A stretch of 64,000 nucleotides of DNA from Peptococcaceae bacterium (GTDB lineage: Bacteria > Bacillota > Desulfitobacteriia > Desulfitobacteriales > Syntrophobotulaceae). The notes beneath the pieces were generated by a model that was not told where the DNA came from, ran no database searches, and worked only from the letters and a program-made list of their open reading frames with translations. Below are positions 44,436 to 53,933 of the stretch, piece after piece. Both the position numbers and the translations under genes were made by a program. Each line of letters opens with the position of its first letter. The stretch's first letter is position 1. The stretch is taken from contig JAAYUV010000063.1 in assembly GCA_012517475.1 (NCBI GenBank), forward strand, positions 1 to 64,000, in the 5' to 3' direction.

Positions 44436-44879
44436 TTATAAACGTGTGGTAATCTTATATAAACTTTGAATAGCGTAATGAAGCTCGTTTAAATCTTCAA
44501 CAGACAATCTTTCCAATTTCAGAACCATTTTGTCTATAGTATCCTTTTTGAAACTTTCTAAATAGCGTATTCCCTCCTGTGTGATAGATATTTTCACGCA
44601 GCGCCTGTCTTTATCATCAGGAATTCTTTGAACATAATTATTTTCGGCAAGCTTATCCGTCAAAAAGGTTAACTGTTGTTTTAATACATTCATTTCAGCA
44701 GCAAGTTCGGACATGGATCTGGGTTTTTTGTCTTTCAGGAAAAGCAAAACATGAAACTGCAGAGGACTTAGATTTTCAGAGATTTTTTCAAAAGGTTTCA
44801 TAATATTTTTTCTTAACAGGGGAATGATCTGAAACAAATCTTTAGCCACCTGTTCAGTTAGTTCTTTTGATATTTTCAT
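44436..44879 (-). CDS. MarR family transcriptional regulator
   Basis: A 147-residue winged-helix regulator with MSELAAEMNVLKQQLTFLTDKL (recognition helix) and DDKDRRCVKISIT (wing), the normal MarR order. It is divergent from the two-gene ABC exporter and shares a promoter region with repeated ATATAAAC-type boxes. Repression of the exporter and itself, relieved by a drug-like ligand, is the likely mode. Confidence 0.93.
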   Translation of the reverse strand: MKISKELTEQVAKDLFQIIPLLRKNIMKPFEKISENLSPLQFHVLLFLKDKKPRSMSELAAEMNVLKQQLTFLTDKLAENNYVQRIPDDKDRRCVKISITQEGIRYLESFKKDTIDKMVLKLERLSVEDLNELHYAIQSLYKITTRL

Positions 44880-44960
44880 CTACCTTCTTTCTAAGTTTGA
44901 TATTTTTCTTATTGACAGGCAACAAGGAATGCAATACTATAAACAGTAAACATATATTAA

Positions 44961-45031
44961 ATATAAACAAATGTTAAATTTATGTAATTTATAAATATAA
45001 ACTAATGTATAAAGTAAATATTTGTTTATAT
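44961..45031. promoter_or_regulatory. Three MarR-type operator boxes
   Basis: ATATAAACAAATG (44961-44973), ATATAAACTAATG (44995-45007) and the inverted ATTTGTTTATAT (45020-45031). The first and third are exact inverted copies over 12 bp. They fill the divergent region between the MarR gene and the ABC exporter. Confidence 0.7.
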
Positions 45032-45070
45032 TATAGCATGACTACATTAAGATGTCGAGGGAGACGAAAA

Positions 45071-47248
45071 ATGCTAAAGTTAATTAAATACCTAAAACCT
45101 TTTACCCTGACAGTATTAGCAATCGTAATGCTTCTTTTTATTCAGGCTATTTGTGACTTGTCTCTTCCTGATTATACATCCAACATTGTAAATGTCGGTA
45201 TACAGCAAGGAGGAATAGAAAATGCTGTTCCTCAGGCTATTCGCAAAAGTGAAATGGATAAGATTAGATTCTTTATGAGTCAGGCAGATCAAACAAAGGT
45301 TCTGGAACACTATACTTTGCTGGATAGGGACTCCATGTCAAATAATATGTATGAGGAGAATGTGAAGGATTATCCCAAACTTTCAGAAGAACCTATTTAT
45401 AAGCTGAATGTCAGTGAGAAAAGCAAGATATCAGAGCTAAATACCATTATGGGAAAACCAATCCTGATAATATCTGAGATGGAAAAGAACGGTATGGGCA
45501 GTATTGATCCTGCCAAGATTCCAGCGCCTCAAATAGAAGCGGTCAAAAAAATTGCCAATGATAAGTTTGCTCAAATGCCGGAATCAATGATTACCCAGGC
45601 CGCGGTGTCATATGTCAGGAAAGAATACGGGATATTAGGGCTGAATACCGATAAAATCCAAACCAATTATATTCTTTATTCCGGGGCAGTAATGCTCCTC
45701 ATTGCCTTATTAAGCATGGCTTCCACCGTGGTTGTCAGCTTTCTCGGGGCCAGGGTTGCGGCGGGTCTCTCCAAAAAACTCCGGGAAAATGTATTCCGTA
45801 AAGTAGTAAGTTTTTCGAGTTCGGAATTTGACAAGTTTTCCACGGCATCTTTGATCACCCGCAGTACCAATGATATTCAACAGATTCAAATGATGATGGT
45901 TATGCTTCTGAGAATTGTGTTCTATGCGCCGATCCTCGGGACAGGCGGGGTTATTAAAGTTCTGAGCAGTGATTATTCCATGGGATGGATTATTGCGGTT
46001 GCCGTTGCGGCAATTCTTGCGCTGGTGATAGTCTTGTTTAGTGTTGCAATCCCTAAATTTAAAATGATTCAGAAATTGGTTGATCGGTTGAATCTTGTAA
46101 CAAGGGAGATCCTTTCAGGGATTCTGGTCATCCGGGCTTTTAATACCCAAAAGCATGAGGAAAAGAAATTCGAGGCTGCTAACTGGGATTTAACAAAAAC
46201 AAACCTGTTTGTAAGCCGGATTATGTCCCTGATGATGCCGATGATGATGCTGATTATGAACGGAATCACTCTTCTGATCGTTTGGGTAGGTGCGCATCAG
46301 GTTGATCAAGGTGCTATGCAGGTGGGCAACATGATGGCTTTTATCCAGTATGCCATGCAGATTATCATAGCGTTTCTGATGATCTCGATGGTTTCTATCA
46401 TGCTTCCGCGTGCTACAGTGTCCGCAGAACGCATCGGCGAGGTTTTGGATGCTGAAATATCCGTAAAAGATGCTGAAAGATTAAATCATTTCGGTTTAAA
46501 CCAAAAAGGTTATGTTGAGTTTAAAAATGTTTCATTCCGGTATCCGGGTGCTGAGGAAGATGTCCTCTCCGGTATCAGTTTTACTGCTAAGCCCGGGCAA
46601 ACAACTGCTTTTATTGGCAGTACCGGAAGCGGTAAAACAACGCTTATCAATCTGATCCCACGTTTTTATGATGCAACCGGAGGAGAGATTTTGGTCGATG
46701 GTACAGACATCAAAACCGTCTCTCAACAAGAACTTAGGGAAAAGATAGGATATGTCCCGCAAAAAGCAATTCTTTTTTCCGGAACAATCAAAAGCAATTT
46801 GAAATATGGCGTTGAGGATGCTGCTGAATCTGAATTGAACAAAGCGGCAGTCATAGCGCAAGCGATTGACTTTATCAGGTCCAAGGACGAGGGTTTTGGA
46901 GCAAATATTTCCCAGGGAGGAGCAAATGTATCGGGCGGACAAAAACAGAGGCTTTCCATCGCCCGAGCCCTTGTTAAGAAACCGGAAATTTTTATTTTTG
47001 ACGACAGTTTTTCTGCCCTTGATTTTAAAACAGAAGCAGCCTTACGCAAAGCATTGAAGGCAGAGACAACCGATAGTACAATCCTGGTTGTTGCCCAGAG
47101 GATCAGTACCATTATGAATGCAGACCAAATTATCGTACTTGATGAAGGAAAAATCGTTGGCAAAGGCAAACATCAGGAATTGATGGAAAACTGTGAAGTA
47201 TATCAGCAAATCGCTTTGTCCCAGCTGTCAAAGGAGGAACTTGCTTAA
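45071..47248 (+). CDS. ABC exporter subunit A, degenerate catalytic site
   Basis: A 725-residue fused permease-ATPase. It has a large extracytoplasmic loop between helices 1 and 2 (about residues 35-190), five further helices, then the ATPase with Walker A GSTGSGKT and signature VSGGQKQR. Walker B reads FIFDDSF: the catalytic Glu is Asp, as in the inactive half of heterodimeric exporters. ATG 45071 follows GAGGGAG. Its stop shares one base with the start of the partner. It probably exports a drug or peptide under MarR control. Confidence 0.92.
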   Translation: MLKLIKYLKPFTLTVLAIVMLLFIQAICDLSLPDYTSNIVNVGIQQGGIENAVPQAIRKSEMDKIRFFMSQADQTKVLEHYTLLDRDSMSNNMYEENVKDYPKLSEEPIYKLNVSEKSKISELNTIMGKPILIISEMEKNGMGSIDPAKIPAPQIEAVKKIANDKFAQMPESMITQAAVSYVRKEYGILGLNTDKIQTNYILYSGAVMLLIALLSMASTVVVSFLGARVAAGLSKKLRENVFRKVVSFSSSEFDKFSTASLITRSTNDIQQIQMMMVMLLRIVFYAPILGTGGVIKVLSSDYSMGWIIAVAVAAILALVIVLFSVAIPKFKMIQKLVDRLNLVTREILSGILVIRAFNTQKHEEKKFEAANWDLTKTNLFVSRIMSLMMPMMMLIMNGITLLIVWVGAHQVDQGAMQVGNMMAFIQYAMQIIIAFLMISMVSIMLPRATVSAERIGEVLDAEISVKDAERLNHFGLNQKGYVEFKNVSFRYPGAEEDVLSGISFTAKPGQTTAFIGSTGSGKTTLINLIPRFYDATGGEILVDGTDIKTVSQQELREKIGYVPQKAILFSGTIKSNLKYGVEDAAESELNKAAVIAQAIDFIRSKDEGFGANISQGGANVSGGQKQRLSIARALVKKPEIFIFDDSFSALDFKTEAALRKALKAETTDSTILVVAQRISTIMNADQIIVLDEGKIVGKGKHQELMENCEVYQQIALSQLSKEELA

Positions 47249-49155
47249 TGAGCGATACAAACGGAAACAATCAAAGCAACCGTAATCTGAACAGGGTTCC
47301 GGGAAGCAGGGCCGGCGGCAGACCTATGGGCGGAGGGCCTATGGGCGGAGGCCACATGGGTATGGGGGAAAAAGCCAAGGATTTTAAAGGGACGATGAAA
47401 AAGCTGATGGGTTACCTCCAGCCATTTCTGGCAGCGATCAGTTCCGTCATCATCCTGGCCGTAGGAAGTTCTATTTTTTCCATAGCCGGACCAAAAATTC
47501 TCGGGAAAGCTACAACCAAGATATTTGAGGGACTCGTCAGCAAAGTATCGGGAGCTCCCGGAGCAGGCGTGGATTTCACCTATATTGAAAACATCAGTTT
47601 ACTTTTGCTGGGATTATATGTCGTCAGCGCACTGTTTTCTTTTATTCAGGGTTATATTATTTCCGGTGTAGCCCAGAAAGTATCGTTCAATTTAAGAAAA
47701 GATATTTCTGAAAAGATCAATCGTCTCCCCCTCAAGTATTTTGATACGAAGACTCATGGGGAAGTCCTTTCCAGGGTAACCAATGATGTGGATACAGTCA
47801 GTCAGACGTTAAATCAAAGCATGTCTCAAATTATTACATCGGTTGTGACCATTATTGGTGTTTTGGTGATGATGTTCTCTATAAGCTGGATCATGACACT
47901 TGCTGCTTTACTCATCTTGCCAATCTCTATGGTTTTAACGGCTTTTGTCATTAAAAACTCCCAGAAATATTTTAAACAGCAGCAGGCTTTTTTAGGACAA
48001 GTGAATGGCCATGTGGAAGAGATTTTTGGCGGACATCTCATCATGAAAGCTTTTAACGGAGAAAAGAAAGCTGTTGAGGAATTTGACGGGTTAAATGACA
48101 AACTTTATCATTCAGCCTGGAAATCTCAGTTCCTATCCGGGATGATGATGCCGATCATGGTCTTCATCGGCAACCTGGGATTTGTTATGGTGAGTATCCT
48201 CGGTGGCTGGCTGGCGATTAAGAAAACGATTGAAGTGGGAGATATTTTGTCCTTTATTCAGTATGTCCGTCAATTTACACAGCCCATTGCCCAAGTGGCT
48301 CAAATCTCCAATATCATCCAGTCTACGGCGGCTGCGGCGGAACGGGTGTTTGAATTTTTAGAAGAAGAGGAAGAAGTTGCGGATAGAGATAACCCTGTCA
48401 ACACCCAAAATATTAAGGGAGAAGTATTGTTCAAGGATGTGCATTTTGGTTATCACCCGGACAAAATTGTTATCAATGATTTAAATGCAATCGTTAAGCC
48501 CGGTCAGAGAATTGCCATAGTTGGGCCCACCGGTGCCGGTAAGACAACAATTGTTAAGCTTTTGATGAGGTTTTATGATATTAACAGCGGGGGAATATTT
48601 ATTGACGGGAACGATATCCGGAGATTTAAACGGAATGAATTGAGAAGTGTTTTCGGGATGGTTCTGCAGGATACCTGGCTCTTCCATGGAACGATCATGG
48701 AAAACATCCGTTACGGCAGACTGGGAGCTAGCGATGAAGAGGTTAAGAATGCGGCCAAAGCAGCTTATGCCCATCCTTTTATTAAAACGCTGCCTCACGG
48801 ATATGGGATGGAGTTAAATGAAGAAGCCACCAACATTTCACAAGGTCAAAAACAGCTATTAACGATAGCCAGGGCCATCCTGGCCGATCCGAAAATATTA
48901 ATACTGGATGAAGCAACAAGTTCAGTTGATACCCGCACAGAGGTTCTTATTCAAAAAGCAATGGAAAACCTGATGAGGGGTAGAACAAGCTTTATTATTG
49001 CTCACCGGTTGTCTACCATCAGGGATGCGGACTTAATCTTAGTGATGAAAGAGGGAGATATTGTAGAACAGGGAAAACATGAAGAATTACTGGCAGCTAA
49101 TGGTTTCTATGCTTCCCTGTACAGAAGTCAATTTGAAATGAGTGAAGTATCGTAA
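47248..49155 (+). CDS. ABC exporter subunit B, canonical catalytic site
   Basis: A 635-residue partner. It has an N-terminal Gly/Met/Arg-rich cytoplasmic tail (about 1-45), six helices, Walker A GPTGAGKT, signature ISQGQKQL and Walker B ILDEATS with the catalytic Glu. Combined with subunit A it should have one active and one degenerate ATP site, the TM287/288 arrangement. It overlaps the first gene by one base (TAATG), so the pair is made together. Confidence 0.93.
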   Translation: MSDTNGNNQSNRNLNRVPGSRAGGRPMGGGPMGGGHMGMGEKAKDFKGTMKKLMGYLQPFLAAISSVIILAVGSSIFSIAGPKILGKATTKIFEGLVSKVSGAPGAGVDFTYIENISLLLLGLYVVSALFSFIQGYIISGVAQKVSFNLRKDISEKINRLPLKYFDTKTHGEVLSRVTNDVDTVSQTLNQSMSQIITSVVTIIGVLVMMFSISWIMTLAALLILPISMVLTAFVIKNSQKYFKQQQAFLGQVNGHVEEIFGGHLIMKAFNGEKKAVEEFDGLNDKLYHSAWKSQFLSGMMMPIMVFIGNLGFVMVSILGGWLAIKKTIEVGDILSFIQYVRQFTQPIAQVAQISNIIQSTAAAAERVFEFLEEEEEVADRDNPVNTQNIKGEVLFKDVHFGYHPDKIVINDLNAIVKPGQRIAIVGPTGAGKTTIVKLLMRFYDINSGGIFIDGNDIRRFKRNELRSVFGMVLQDTWLFHGTIMENIRYGRLGASDEEVKNAAKAAYAHPFIKTLPHGYGMELNEEATNISQGQKQLLTIARAILADPKILILDEATSSVDTRTEVLIQKAMENLMRGRTSFIIAHRLSTIRDADLILVMKEGDIVEQGKHEELLAANGFYASLYRSQFEMSEVS

Positions 49156-49231
49156 TTGATCTCCTGTTGTTCAATTTTATGAGTCCAATTTAAAAATAGG
49201 CTTTTTACAATTTAAAATAAAATCTCTTTTT

Positions 49232-49290
49232 GGGGCTGTTGCACAACGAATGAAAAATAATAATTCGCAGGCAACGGCTCCTTTTTGTAT
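49232..49290 (+). terminator. Terminator after the ABC exporter
   Basis: GGGGCTGTTGC pairs, with two G-T contacts, to GCAACGGCTCC and is followed by TTTTT. A small inner stem (GAAT/ATTC) lies in the loop. Confidence 0.78.
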
Positions 49291-49414
49291 CAGGAAACAA
49301 ACAAAAGCGGCTTTTTTTACTTTAGTCACAATATTTGCATAAAGAACTCCAGCTGGAATAATGCTATGAAATAGTAAGTTGCGGTTACCTTTAATTGCAT
49401 TTGGAGGGTTATCA

Positions 49415-50245
49415 ATGCATTTCTTAATTTGCCTGAAACAAGTTCCGGATTCCTCAGAGGTTAGGATTGACCCTGCTACAAATACGCTGATACGGGAAGG
49501 AGTTCCTTCCATCATAAACCCCTATGATGCACATGCTTTAGAAGAGGCGATGAGACTGAAAGAAAAATTTGGCGGAAAGGTAACAATTATCAGCATGGGT
49601 CCTCCTCAGGCAAAAGAGGCATTAAGAAAGGCCATGACTTTTGGGGCAGACCGGGCCATTCTGTTAAGTGACAGGATGTTTGCAGGGTCAGATTCTCTGG
49701 CAACAGCCTATATTCTGACGGTTGCTATTCAAACAATAAATGATACCGATCCGGTAGACGTTGTCTTATGCGGCAAGGAAGCTATTGACGGGGACACGGC
49801 ACAAACCGGTCCTGGTATTGCTGAGCGTCTGGGATATGAACAATTAACCTATGTGATAAAAATACGCGATATGGATCAAAGTTCCATTACGGTTGAACGG
49901 AAAATGGAAGACGGCCGCGAAGTCTTAAAGGCAAAACTGCCTGTTCTTATCACCGTGGAGAAAGAATTAAATGATCTCCGGTACGCTTCTTTGCCGAATA
50001 TGATGAAAGCTGCAGCGTATGAGCCTGAAGTTTGGGAAGCAAAGAGGCTGCCTTTTGATCCTTCGCAAATGGGATTAAAAGGATCCCCTACCAGCGTCTC
50101 CCGTATTTTTGCTCCCCCTGCTAAAAGCGGCGGGGAAATCCTGGATGGGCTCCAAGATCCTGTTGGTACTGCGGTCAACGTTGTGGAAAAAATGTTTCAG
50201 CAAAATATTATCATGGTTCACCCTCTGGCTAAAGGAGGAAGGTAA
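49415..50245 (+). CDS. etfB: Electron transfer flavoprotein beta subunit (FixA-like)
   Basis: A 276-residue ETF beta subunit starting LICLKQVPDS, with NPYDAHALEEAMRL, the AMP/FAD-contact stretch DVVLCGKEAIDGDTAQTGPG and LPVLITVEKE. It normally dimerises with EtfA and may bind the bifurcating FAD in FixABCX-type systems. ATG 49415 follows GGAGGG. It is first in the etfB-etfA-fixC-fixX operon. Its partner is broken, so it is probably idle. Confidence 0.94.
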   Translation: MHFLICLKQVPDSSEVRIDPATNTLIREGVPSIINPYDAHALEEAMRLKEKFGGKVTIISMGPPQAKEALRKAMTFGADRAILLSDRMFAGSDSLATAYILTVAIQTINDTDPVDVVLCGKEAIDGDTAQTGPGIAERLGYEQLTYVIKIRDMDQSSITVERKMEDGREVLKAKLPVLITVEKELNDLRYASLPNMMKAAAYEPEVWEAKRLPFDPSQMGLKGSPTSVSRIFAPPAKSGGEILDGLQDPVGTAVNVVEKMFQQNIIMVHPLAKGGR

Positions 50246-50247
50246 AA

Positions 50248-50932
50248 ATGACAGTAAATGTCGATCCGGGCAAATGTATTGGCTGTGGTGCTTGTATAGT
50301 GGAATGCCCGGCAGAGGCGTTAGATTTAATAGATGGGATAGCTGTCGCAGATCCTGCAAAATGCAAGGACAACGGAAGCTGCGTAGAAGTATGTCCAAGT
50401 AATGCTCTCTCCTTACATCGCCCGGATAAAGCGGTTGAGAAAAGTGAGAACCTGGAAGCAGTTCCAAACAAAAACGTGCCTCCCGAAGGCGGTTATAAAA
50501 TGGAATTCACCAAGGATGAGCCAATGCCGGATCCGGTACAGGATTACGCCGGGGATAACCCCCGGAAAATAATAAGTACTGAAGAGGCTAAGACTGCTGA
50601 TCTCAAAGCCTGGAGCGGTGTTTGGGTAGTGATTGAATATAATCACGGTGAAATCGCCCCCGTTTCCTGGGAGCTCATGGGGGAAGGACGCAAACTGGCT
50701 GACGAGGTAGGCTGCGAACTGGCAGGGGTGCTTTGCGGAAGTCAGGTAGAGCATGTTATTCAAGAAGCTTTTGAATTCGGGGCGGAGAAGGTATTTGTCA
50801 TCGATGATCCGGTATTAAAGGATTCTCGTTTTTCGGGTAGCCAATTATGGAATTGTGGGTGATTTAAATCAAGTAGTGCCGGCTATGACCGAAGAATTAA
50901 AAAAACGCCTGCAATATGGTGTGGCCAGATAA
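50248..50932 (+). pseudogene. etfA: Electron transfer flavoprotein alpha subunit with ferredoxin domain, FAD domain deleted
   Basis: Residues 1-70 form a ferredoxin domain: CIGCGACIVECP is complete, while the second cluster (CKDNGSCVEVCP) has three Cys. Residues about 120-190 are the N-terminal ETF alpha domain (WVVIEYNHGEIAPVSWELMGEG, FGAEKVFVIDDP). Near 50825 the frame jumps and stops at 50862. In another frame the next bases encode [21 protein letters not shown] to a stop at 50932, the extreme C-terminus of EtfA. Everything between, including the FAD-binding domain (roughly 170 residues), is gone. The product cannot carry the electron-transferring flavin. Confidence 0.9.
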
Positions 50933-50943
50933 GGAGGGAAGGC

Positions 50944-52236
50944 ATGGAAACATTTGATGTCATTATCGTTGGCGGCGGTCCGGCGGGACTATCCGCTGCG
51001 ATCAGTGCCGCAAAAAGGGGAATGCGAACCTGCGTTATCGAACGTGGAGATTATCCCGGAACCAAGAATGTCATGGGAGGAGTTCTTTATACTTGGGCGA
51101 CGGATAAGGTCGTACCGGAATTTTGGCTGGAAGCACCACTCGAAAGACCCGTAATTGAGCAGCGTTATGGGATCCTAAGCGGTAATGAAATCTTAAGTGT
51201 AGCCTACCGGGACCCCGACTGGGATCATCCTCCCTACAATGCGCATACCGTGCTGCGCGTAAAATTTGACCGGTGGCTTGCCAAACAAGCGGAGAGTGCC
51301 GGAGCAATGATCATCACGGAAACAGTGGTTCATGACCTCTTATACCAGGGCCAGGAGGTTGTGGGCGTCCGTACCGGCCGCCAGGAAGGAGACCTCGGCG
51401 CCAAGATCGTTATCCTGGCAGAGGGGGTAAATAACTTTGTAGCGCAAAAAGCAGGATTAGCCAAGCCCTTGAATGCGGAAAATGTTGCTGTTGTGGTAAA
51501 AGAAATTATTTCATTAACACCTGAAAAGATTGAAGATAGGTTTTGCCTGGAAACCAATCAGGGGGCAACAATTGAACTTTTCGGGGAGTCAACCCAGGGC
51601 ATGCTGGGGACGGCCTTTATCTATACCAATAAAGATTCAATTTCCATAGGTGTGGGAGTACTCCTGCATCCGCTTATCCATACAAAATGGACGCCGCACG
51701 ATCTTTTGGAAGCCTTTAAGGCAAAGCTCTATGTCAAGCGTTTGCTTCAAGGGGGGGAAACTAAAGAATATTTGGCACATCTCATTCCTGAGGGCGGGTA
51801 TAATGCCATGCCCAGGCTTTATCGTCAAGGGGTGATGGTTGTTGGGGATACGGCCATGTTTGTAAATGCGATTCACCGTGAGGGATCGAATCTTGCAATG
51901 ACATCAGGTAAAATAGCTGGGGAGGTAGCAGCTGAAGCAATCCACGCAGGGGATGTCAGTGAAGCAAACCTTCGTCATTATGAGAAACGTGTACGCGACA
52001 GCTTTATCATCAAAGATTTATATAAGTTCCGTAAGACAGGAAACTTCTTTGAAGAAAATCCACACCTCTTAAAACTTTATCCGGAGATCGCCTGTAACGC
52101 TATGAAGGTATTTTTTACAGCGAATGAGACCCCGAAAAAAGAGGTCTATAAAAATATGATGAAGATGACATTTAAAAAACGGTCCAGATCAGAATTAACC
52201 AAGGATATTATTCATGCTTGGAGGGCGTTTCAATGA
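50944..52236 (+). CDS. fixC: FixC-like FAD oxidoreductase (ETF-quinone oxidoreductase family)
   Basis: A 430-residue flavoprotein. It shows the dinucleotide fold VIIVGGGPAGLSAAISA, ERGDYPGTKNVMGG, and GDTAMFVNAIHREGSNLAM for the second FAD contact. With FixX it would move electrons from the ETF to menaquinone at the membrane. The ORF is complete with AAGGAGGG upstream, despite loss of etfA. Its last bases overlap fixX (ATGA). Confidence 0.93.
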   Translation: METFDVIIVGGGPAGLSAAISAAKRGMRTCVIERGDYPGTKNVMGGVLYTWATDKVVPEFWLEAPLERPVIEQRYGILSGNEILSVAYRDPDWDHPPYNAHTVLRVKFDRWLAKQAESAGAMIITETVVHDLLYQGQEVVGVRTGRQEGDLGAKIVILAEGVNNFVAQKAGLAKPLNAENVAVVVKEIISLTPEKIEDRFCLETNQGATIELFGESTQGMLGTAFIYTNKDSISIGVGVLLHPLIHTKWTPHDLLEAFKAKLYVKRLLQGGETKEYLAHLIPEGGYNAMPRLYRQGVMVVGDTAMFVNAIHREGSNLAMTSGKIAGEVAAEAIHAGDVSEANLRHYEKRVRDSFIIKDLYKFRKTGNFFEENPHLLKLYPEIACNAMKVFFTANETPKKEVYKNMMKMTFKKRSRSELTKDIIHAWRAFQ

Positions 52237-52511
52237 AACTTGATGACAAACTTTACCTTGTTCGCTTCAATACCGATAAACAAAGCCATATTAAGATTAC
52301 CGACCCGGAAGTATGCGTCAAGCAATGCAAAGACAGGCCCTGTACCCGAATCTGTCCTGCTCATGTTTATGACTGGGATGAAGAAGAACGAATAGCTGTC
52401 GGTTATGAAGGATGCCTGGAATGCGGAACCTGCAGGGCGGGTTGTCCGCACGGCAATATTGAATGGAACTACCCGCGGGGTGGTTTCGGAGTATCATGGA
52501 AAAACGGTTAA
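52233..52511 (+). CDS. fixX: FixX-like ferredoxin
   Basis: A 92-residue ferredoxin-like protein with CVKQCKDRPCTRICP and CLECGTCRAGCPHGNIEWNYPRGGFGV, the latter closing motif typical of FixX. It acts as the iron-sulfur partner of FixC, matching the C-terminal domain of ETF-QO. ATG 52233 overlaps the fixC stop and has GGAGGG upstream. It is last in the operon; the next gene starts 15 nt later and may be co-transcribed. Confidence 0.93.
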   Translation: MKLDDKLYLVRFNTDKQSHIKITDPEVCVKQCKDRPCTRICPAHVYDWDEEERIAVGYEGCLECGTCRAGCPHGNIEWNYPRGGFGVSWKNG

Positions 52512-52526
52512 AGAGGTTAGGATGAG

Positions 52527-53819
52527 TTGAATACTCTCACTGAATTATTCAATCATTACGGATATATTGTTTTATATGTTGCCTTAACATTAGAGTTAAT
52601 TGCTTTGCCGACTCCGGGGGAAACGTTGATGACCTATTGCGGTTTTCTTGTCTTTCAGGGAAAGCTGAATTGGAGCTTAAGCATAATCATTGCCGCAGCG
52701 GGTGTTATTACCGGAATTACAATTTCATACTTCATTGGAAAGACCCTGGGGCATTCCTTTTTTGAAAAGTATGGCATCCGGATCCATCTGGGGCCGGATA
52801 AATTAGAAAAAGCTTCGGCCTGGTTCGGAAAATATGGAAACAGGCTGCTTTTTGTGGCTTATTTCATCCCGGGGATCCGTCATATTACAGGATATTTTTC
52901 CGGAGTAACAAAAATTCCTTACAAAAATTTTGCTTTAAATGCTTATTTAGGCGCTTTGCTTTGGACCGGTACTTTTATTTCTTTGGGTAAGGTTCTGGGG
53001 CCGGACTGGGAAAAATTCCACGAGACAATTAAAAAATATTTGATCATCGGCAGCGTGATTATGGGAGTTCTATTGATTGGTGTTCATCTGTATAGAAACT
53101 ATAAGAAGCGGATTCTCGTATCTCTCGAGAAGTCCCTGACCAAGTCTTTTCTCGTCTTTCATACCCTTGGGAAAATGAGAATGGCGATTTTGGGTGCCGC
53201 AGTTGCCTTCATTGGATTATCCGTTCTGGTAGTTGGACTCATACAAGATTTTCTGGCACAAGAGTTTAACCAGTTTGATGAGATCGTCTCTTTTTTAATC
53301 AACTTATGTTTTTCACAAGCCTTGTTGCCCATCATGGTACTATTCAAGTTTTTTTTAGGATATCCGATGCTGGCGGCGGCAGTGATTTTGGCCATGTCAT
53401 GGATCTTGTTCAAGGGAAAAAACCGGCTTCTGGAGGTTTGCTTTCTTTTGCTTATTGTCTTGGGCGGAGAAATGTTGGAGGAATCATTAAGGTTGTTATT
53501 TCACAGGATAGGCCCTTTGGGCTTGGCTTTATCCGGTCATACCAGGTACACTTTTCCGAGTGAACAATCCTTTATGGCAACGGCAGTGTACGGTTTTGCC
53601 GCATTTATGGTTTTGCGTCATATGAAAAAGCCGTGGCAGGGGACTCTTGCCATCATTTTTGCTTTCGTGCTATGTGTTTTTACCGGATTAAGTCCTTTGG
53701 TTTTTCACCTCCAATATCCCAGTGATGTATTTGCGGGATATGTTTTTGGAGGGATATGGCTGAGCCTGAATATTATATTACTGGAGCTATACCGGATATT
53801 GCCTGAAATAAAGCATTAA
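52527..53819 (+). CDS. DedA - PAP2-like fusion membrane protein
   Basis: A 430-residue protein. Residues about 1-200 are a DedA/SNARE-associated domain (ELIALPTPGETLM, FGKYGNRLLFVAYFIPGIRH), a family now linked to lipid scrambling or undecaprenyl-phosphate transport. Residues about 215-430 resemble a PAP2 phosphatase: FPSEQSFMATA replaces the usual PSGHxxxA, and FHLQYPSDVFAG replaces SRxxxxxHxxxDV. The catalytic His of PSGH is Gln here, so phosphatase activity is doubtful. The fusion suggests recycling of a polyprenyl phosphate. The start is TTG with AGGATGAG upstream. Confidence 0.85.
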   Translation: MNTLTELFNHYGYIVLYVALTLELIALPTPGETLMTYCGFLVFQGKLNWSLSIIIAAAGVITGITISYFIGKTLGHSFFEKYGIRIHLGPDKLEKASAWFGKYGNRLLFVAYFIPGIRHITGYFSGVTKIPYKNFALNAYLGALLWTGTFISLGKVLGPDWEKFHETIKKYLIIGSVIMGVLLIGVHLYRNYKKRILVSLEKSLTKSFLVFHTLGKMRMAILGAAVAFIGLSVLVVGLIQDFLAQEFNQFDEIVSFLINLCFSQALLPIMVLFKFFLGYPMLAAAVILAMSWILFKGKNRLLEVCFLLLIVLGGEMLEESLRLLFHRIGPLGLALSGHTRYTFPSEQSFMATAVYGFAAFMVLRHMKKPWQGTLAIIFAFVLCVFTGLSPLVFHLQYPSDVFAGYVFGGIWLSLNIILLELYRILPEIKH

Positions 53820-53863
53820 ATGATATTTCATTAAGACCGGAAGGGGATTCCAAAGAGTTTGCG

Positions 53864-53916
53864 ATTGTAATACCTATTACATTAATATATAATTAAAATG
53901 TAATAGGTATTACAAT
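53864..53916. promoter_or_regulatory. Perfect 20-bp inverted repeat over the promoter of the ChrB-N-type regulator
   Basis: The two 20-bp arms (53864-53883 and 53897-53916) are exact inverted copies around a 13-bp spacer; the shared core is GTAATACCTATTAC. A promoter TTGTAA (53865-53870), 17 nt, TATAAT (53888-53893) lies inside, so a bound protein would block transcription of the downstream regulator gene. Confidence 0.85.
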
Positions 53917-53933
53917 TATAAGGAGATGATTAA

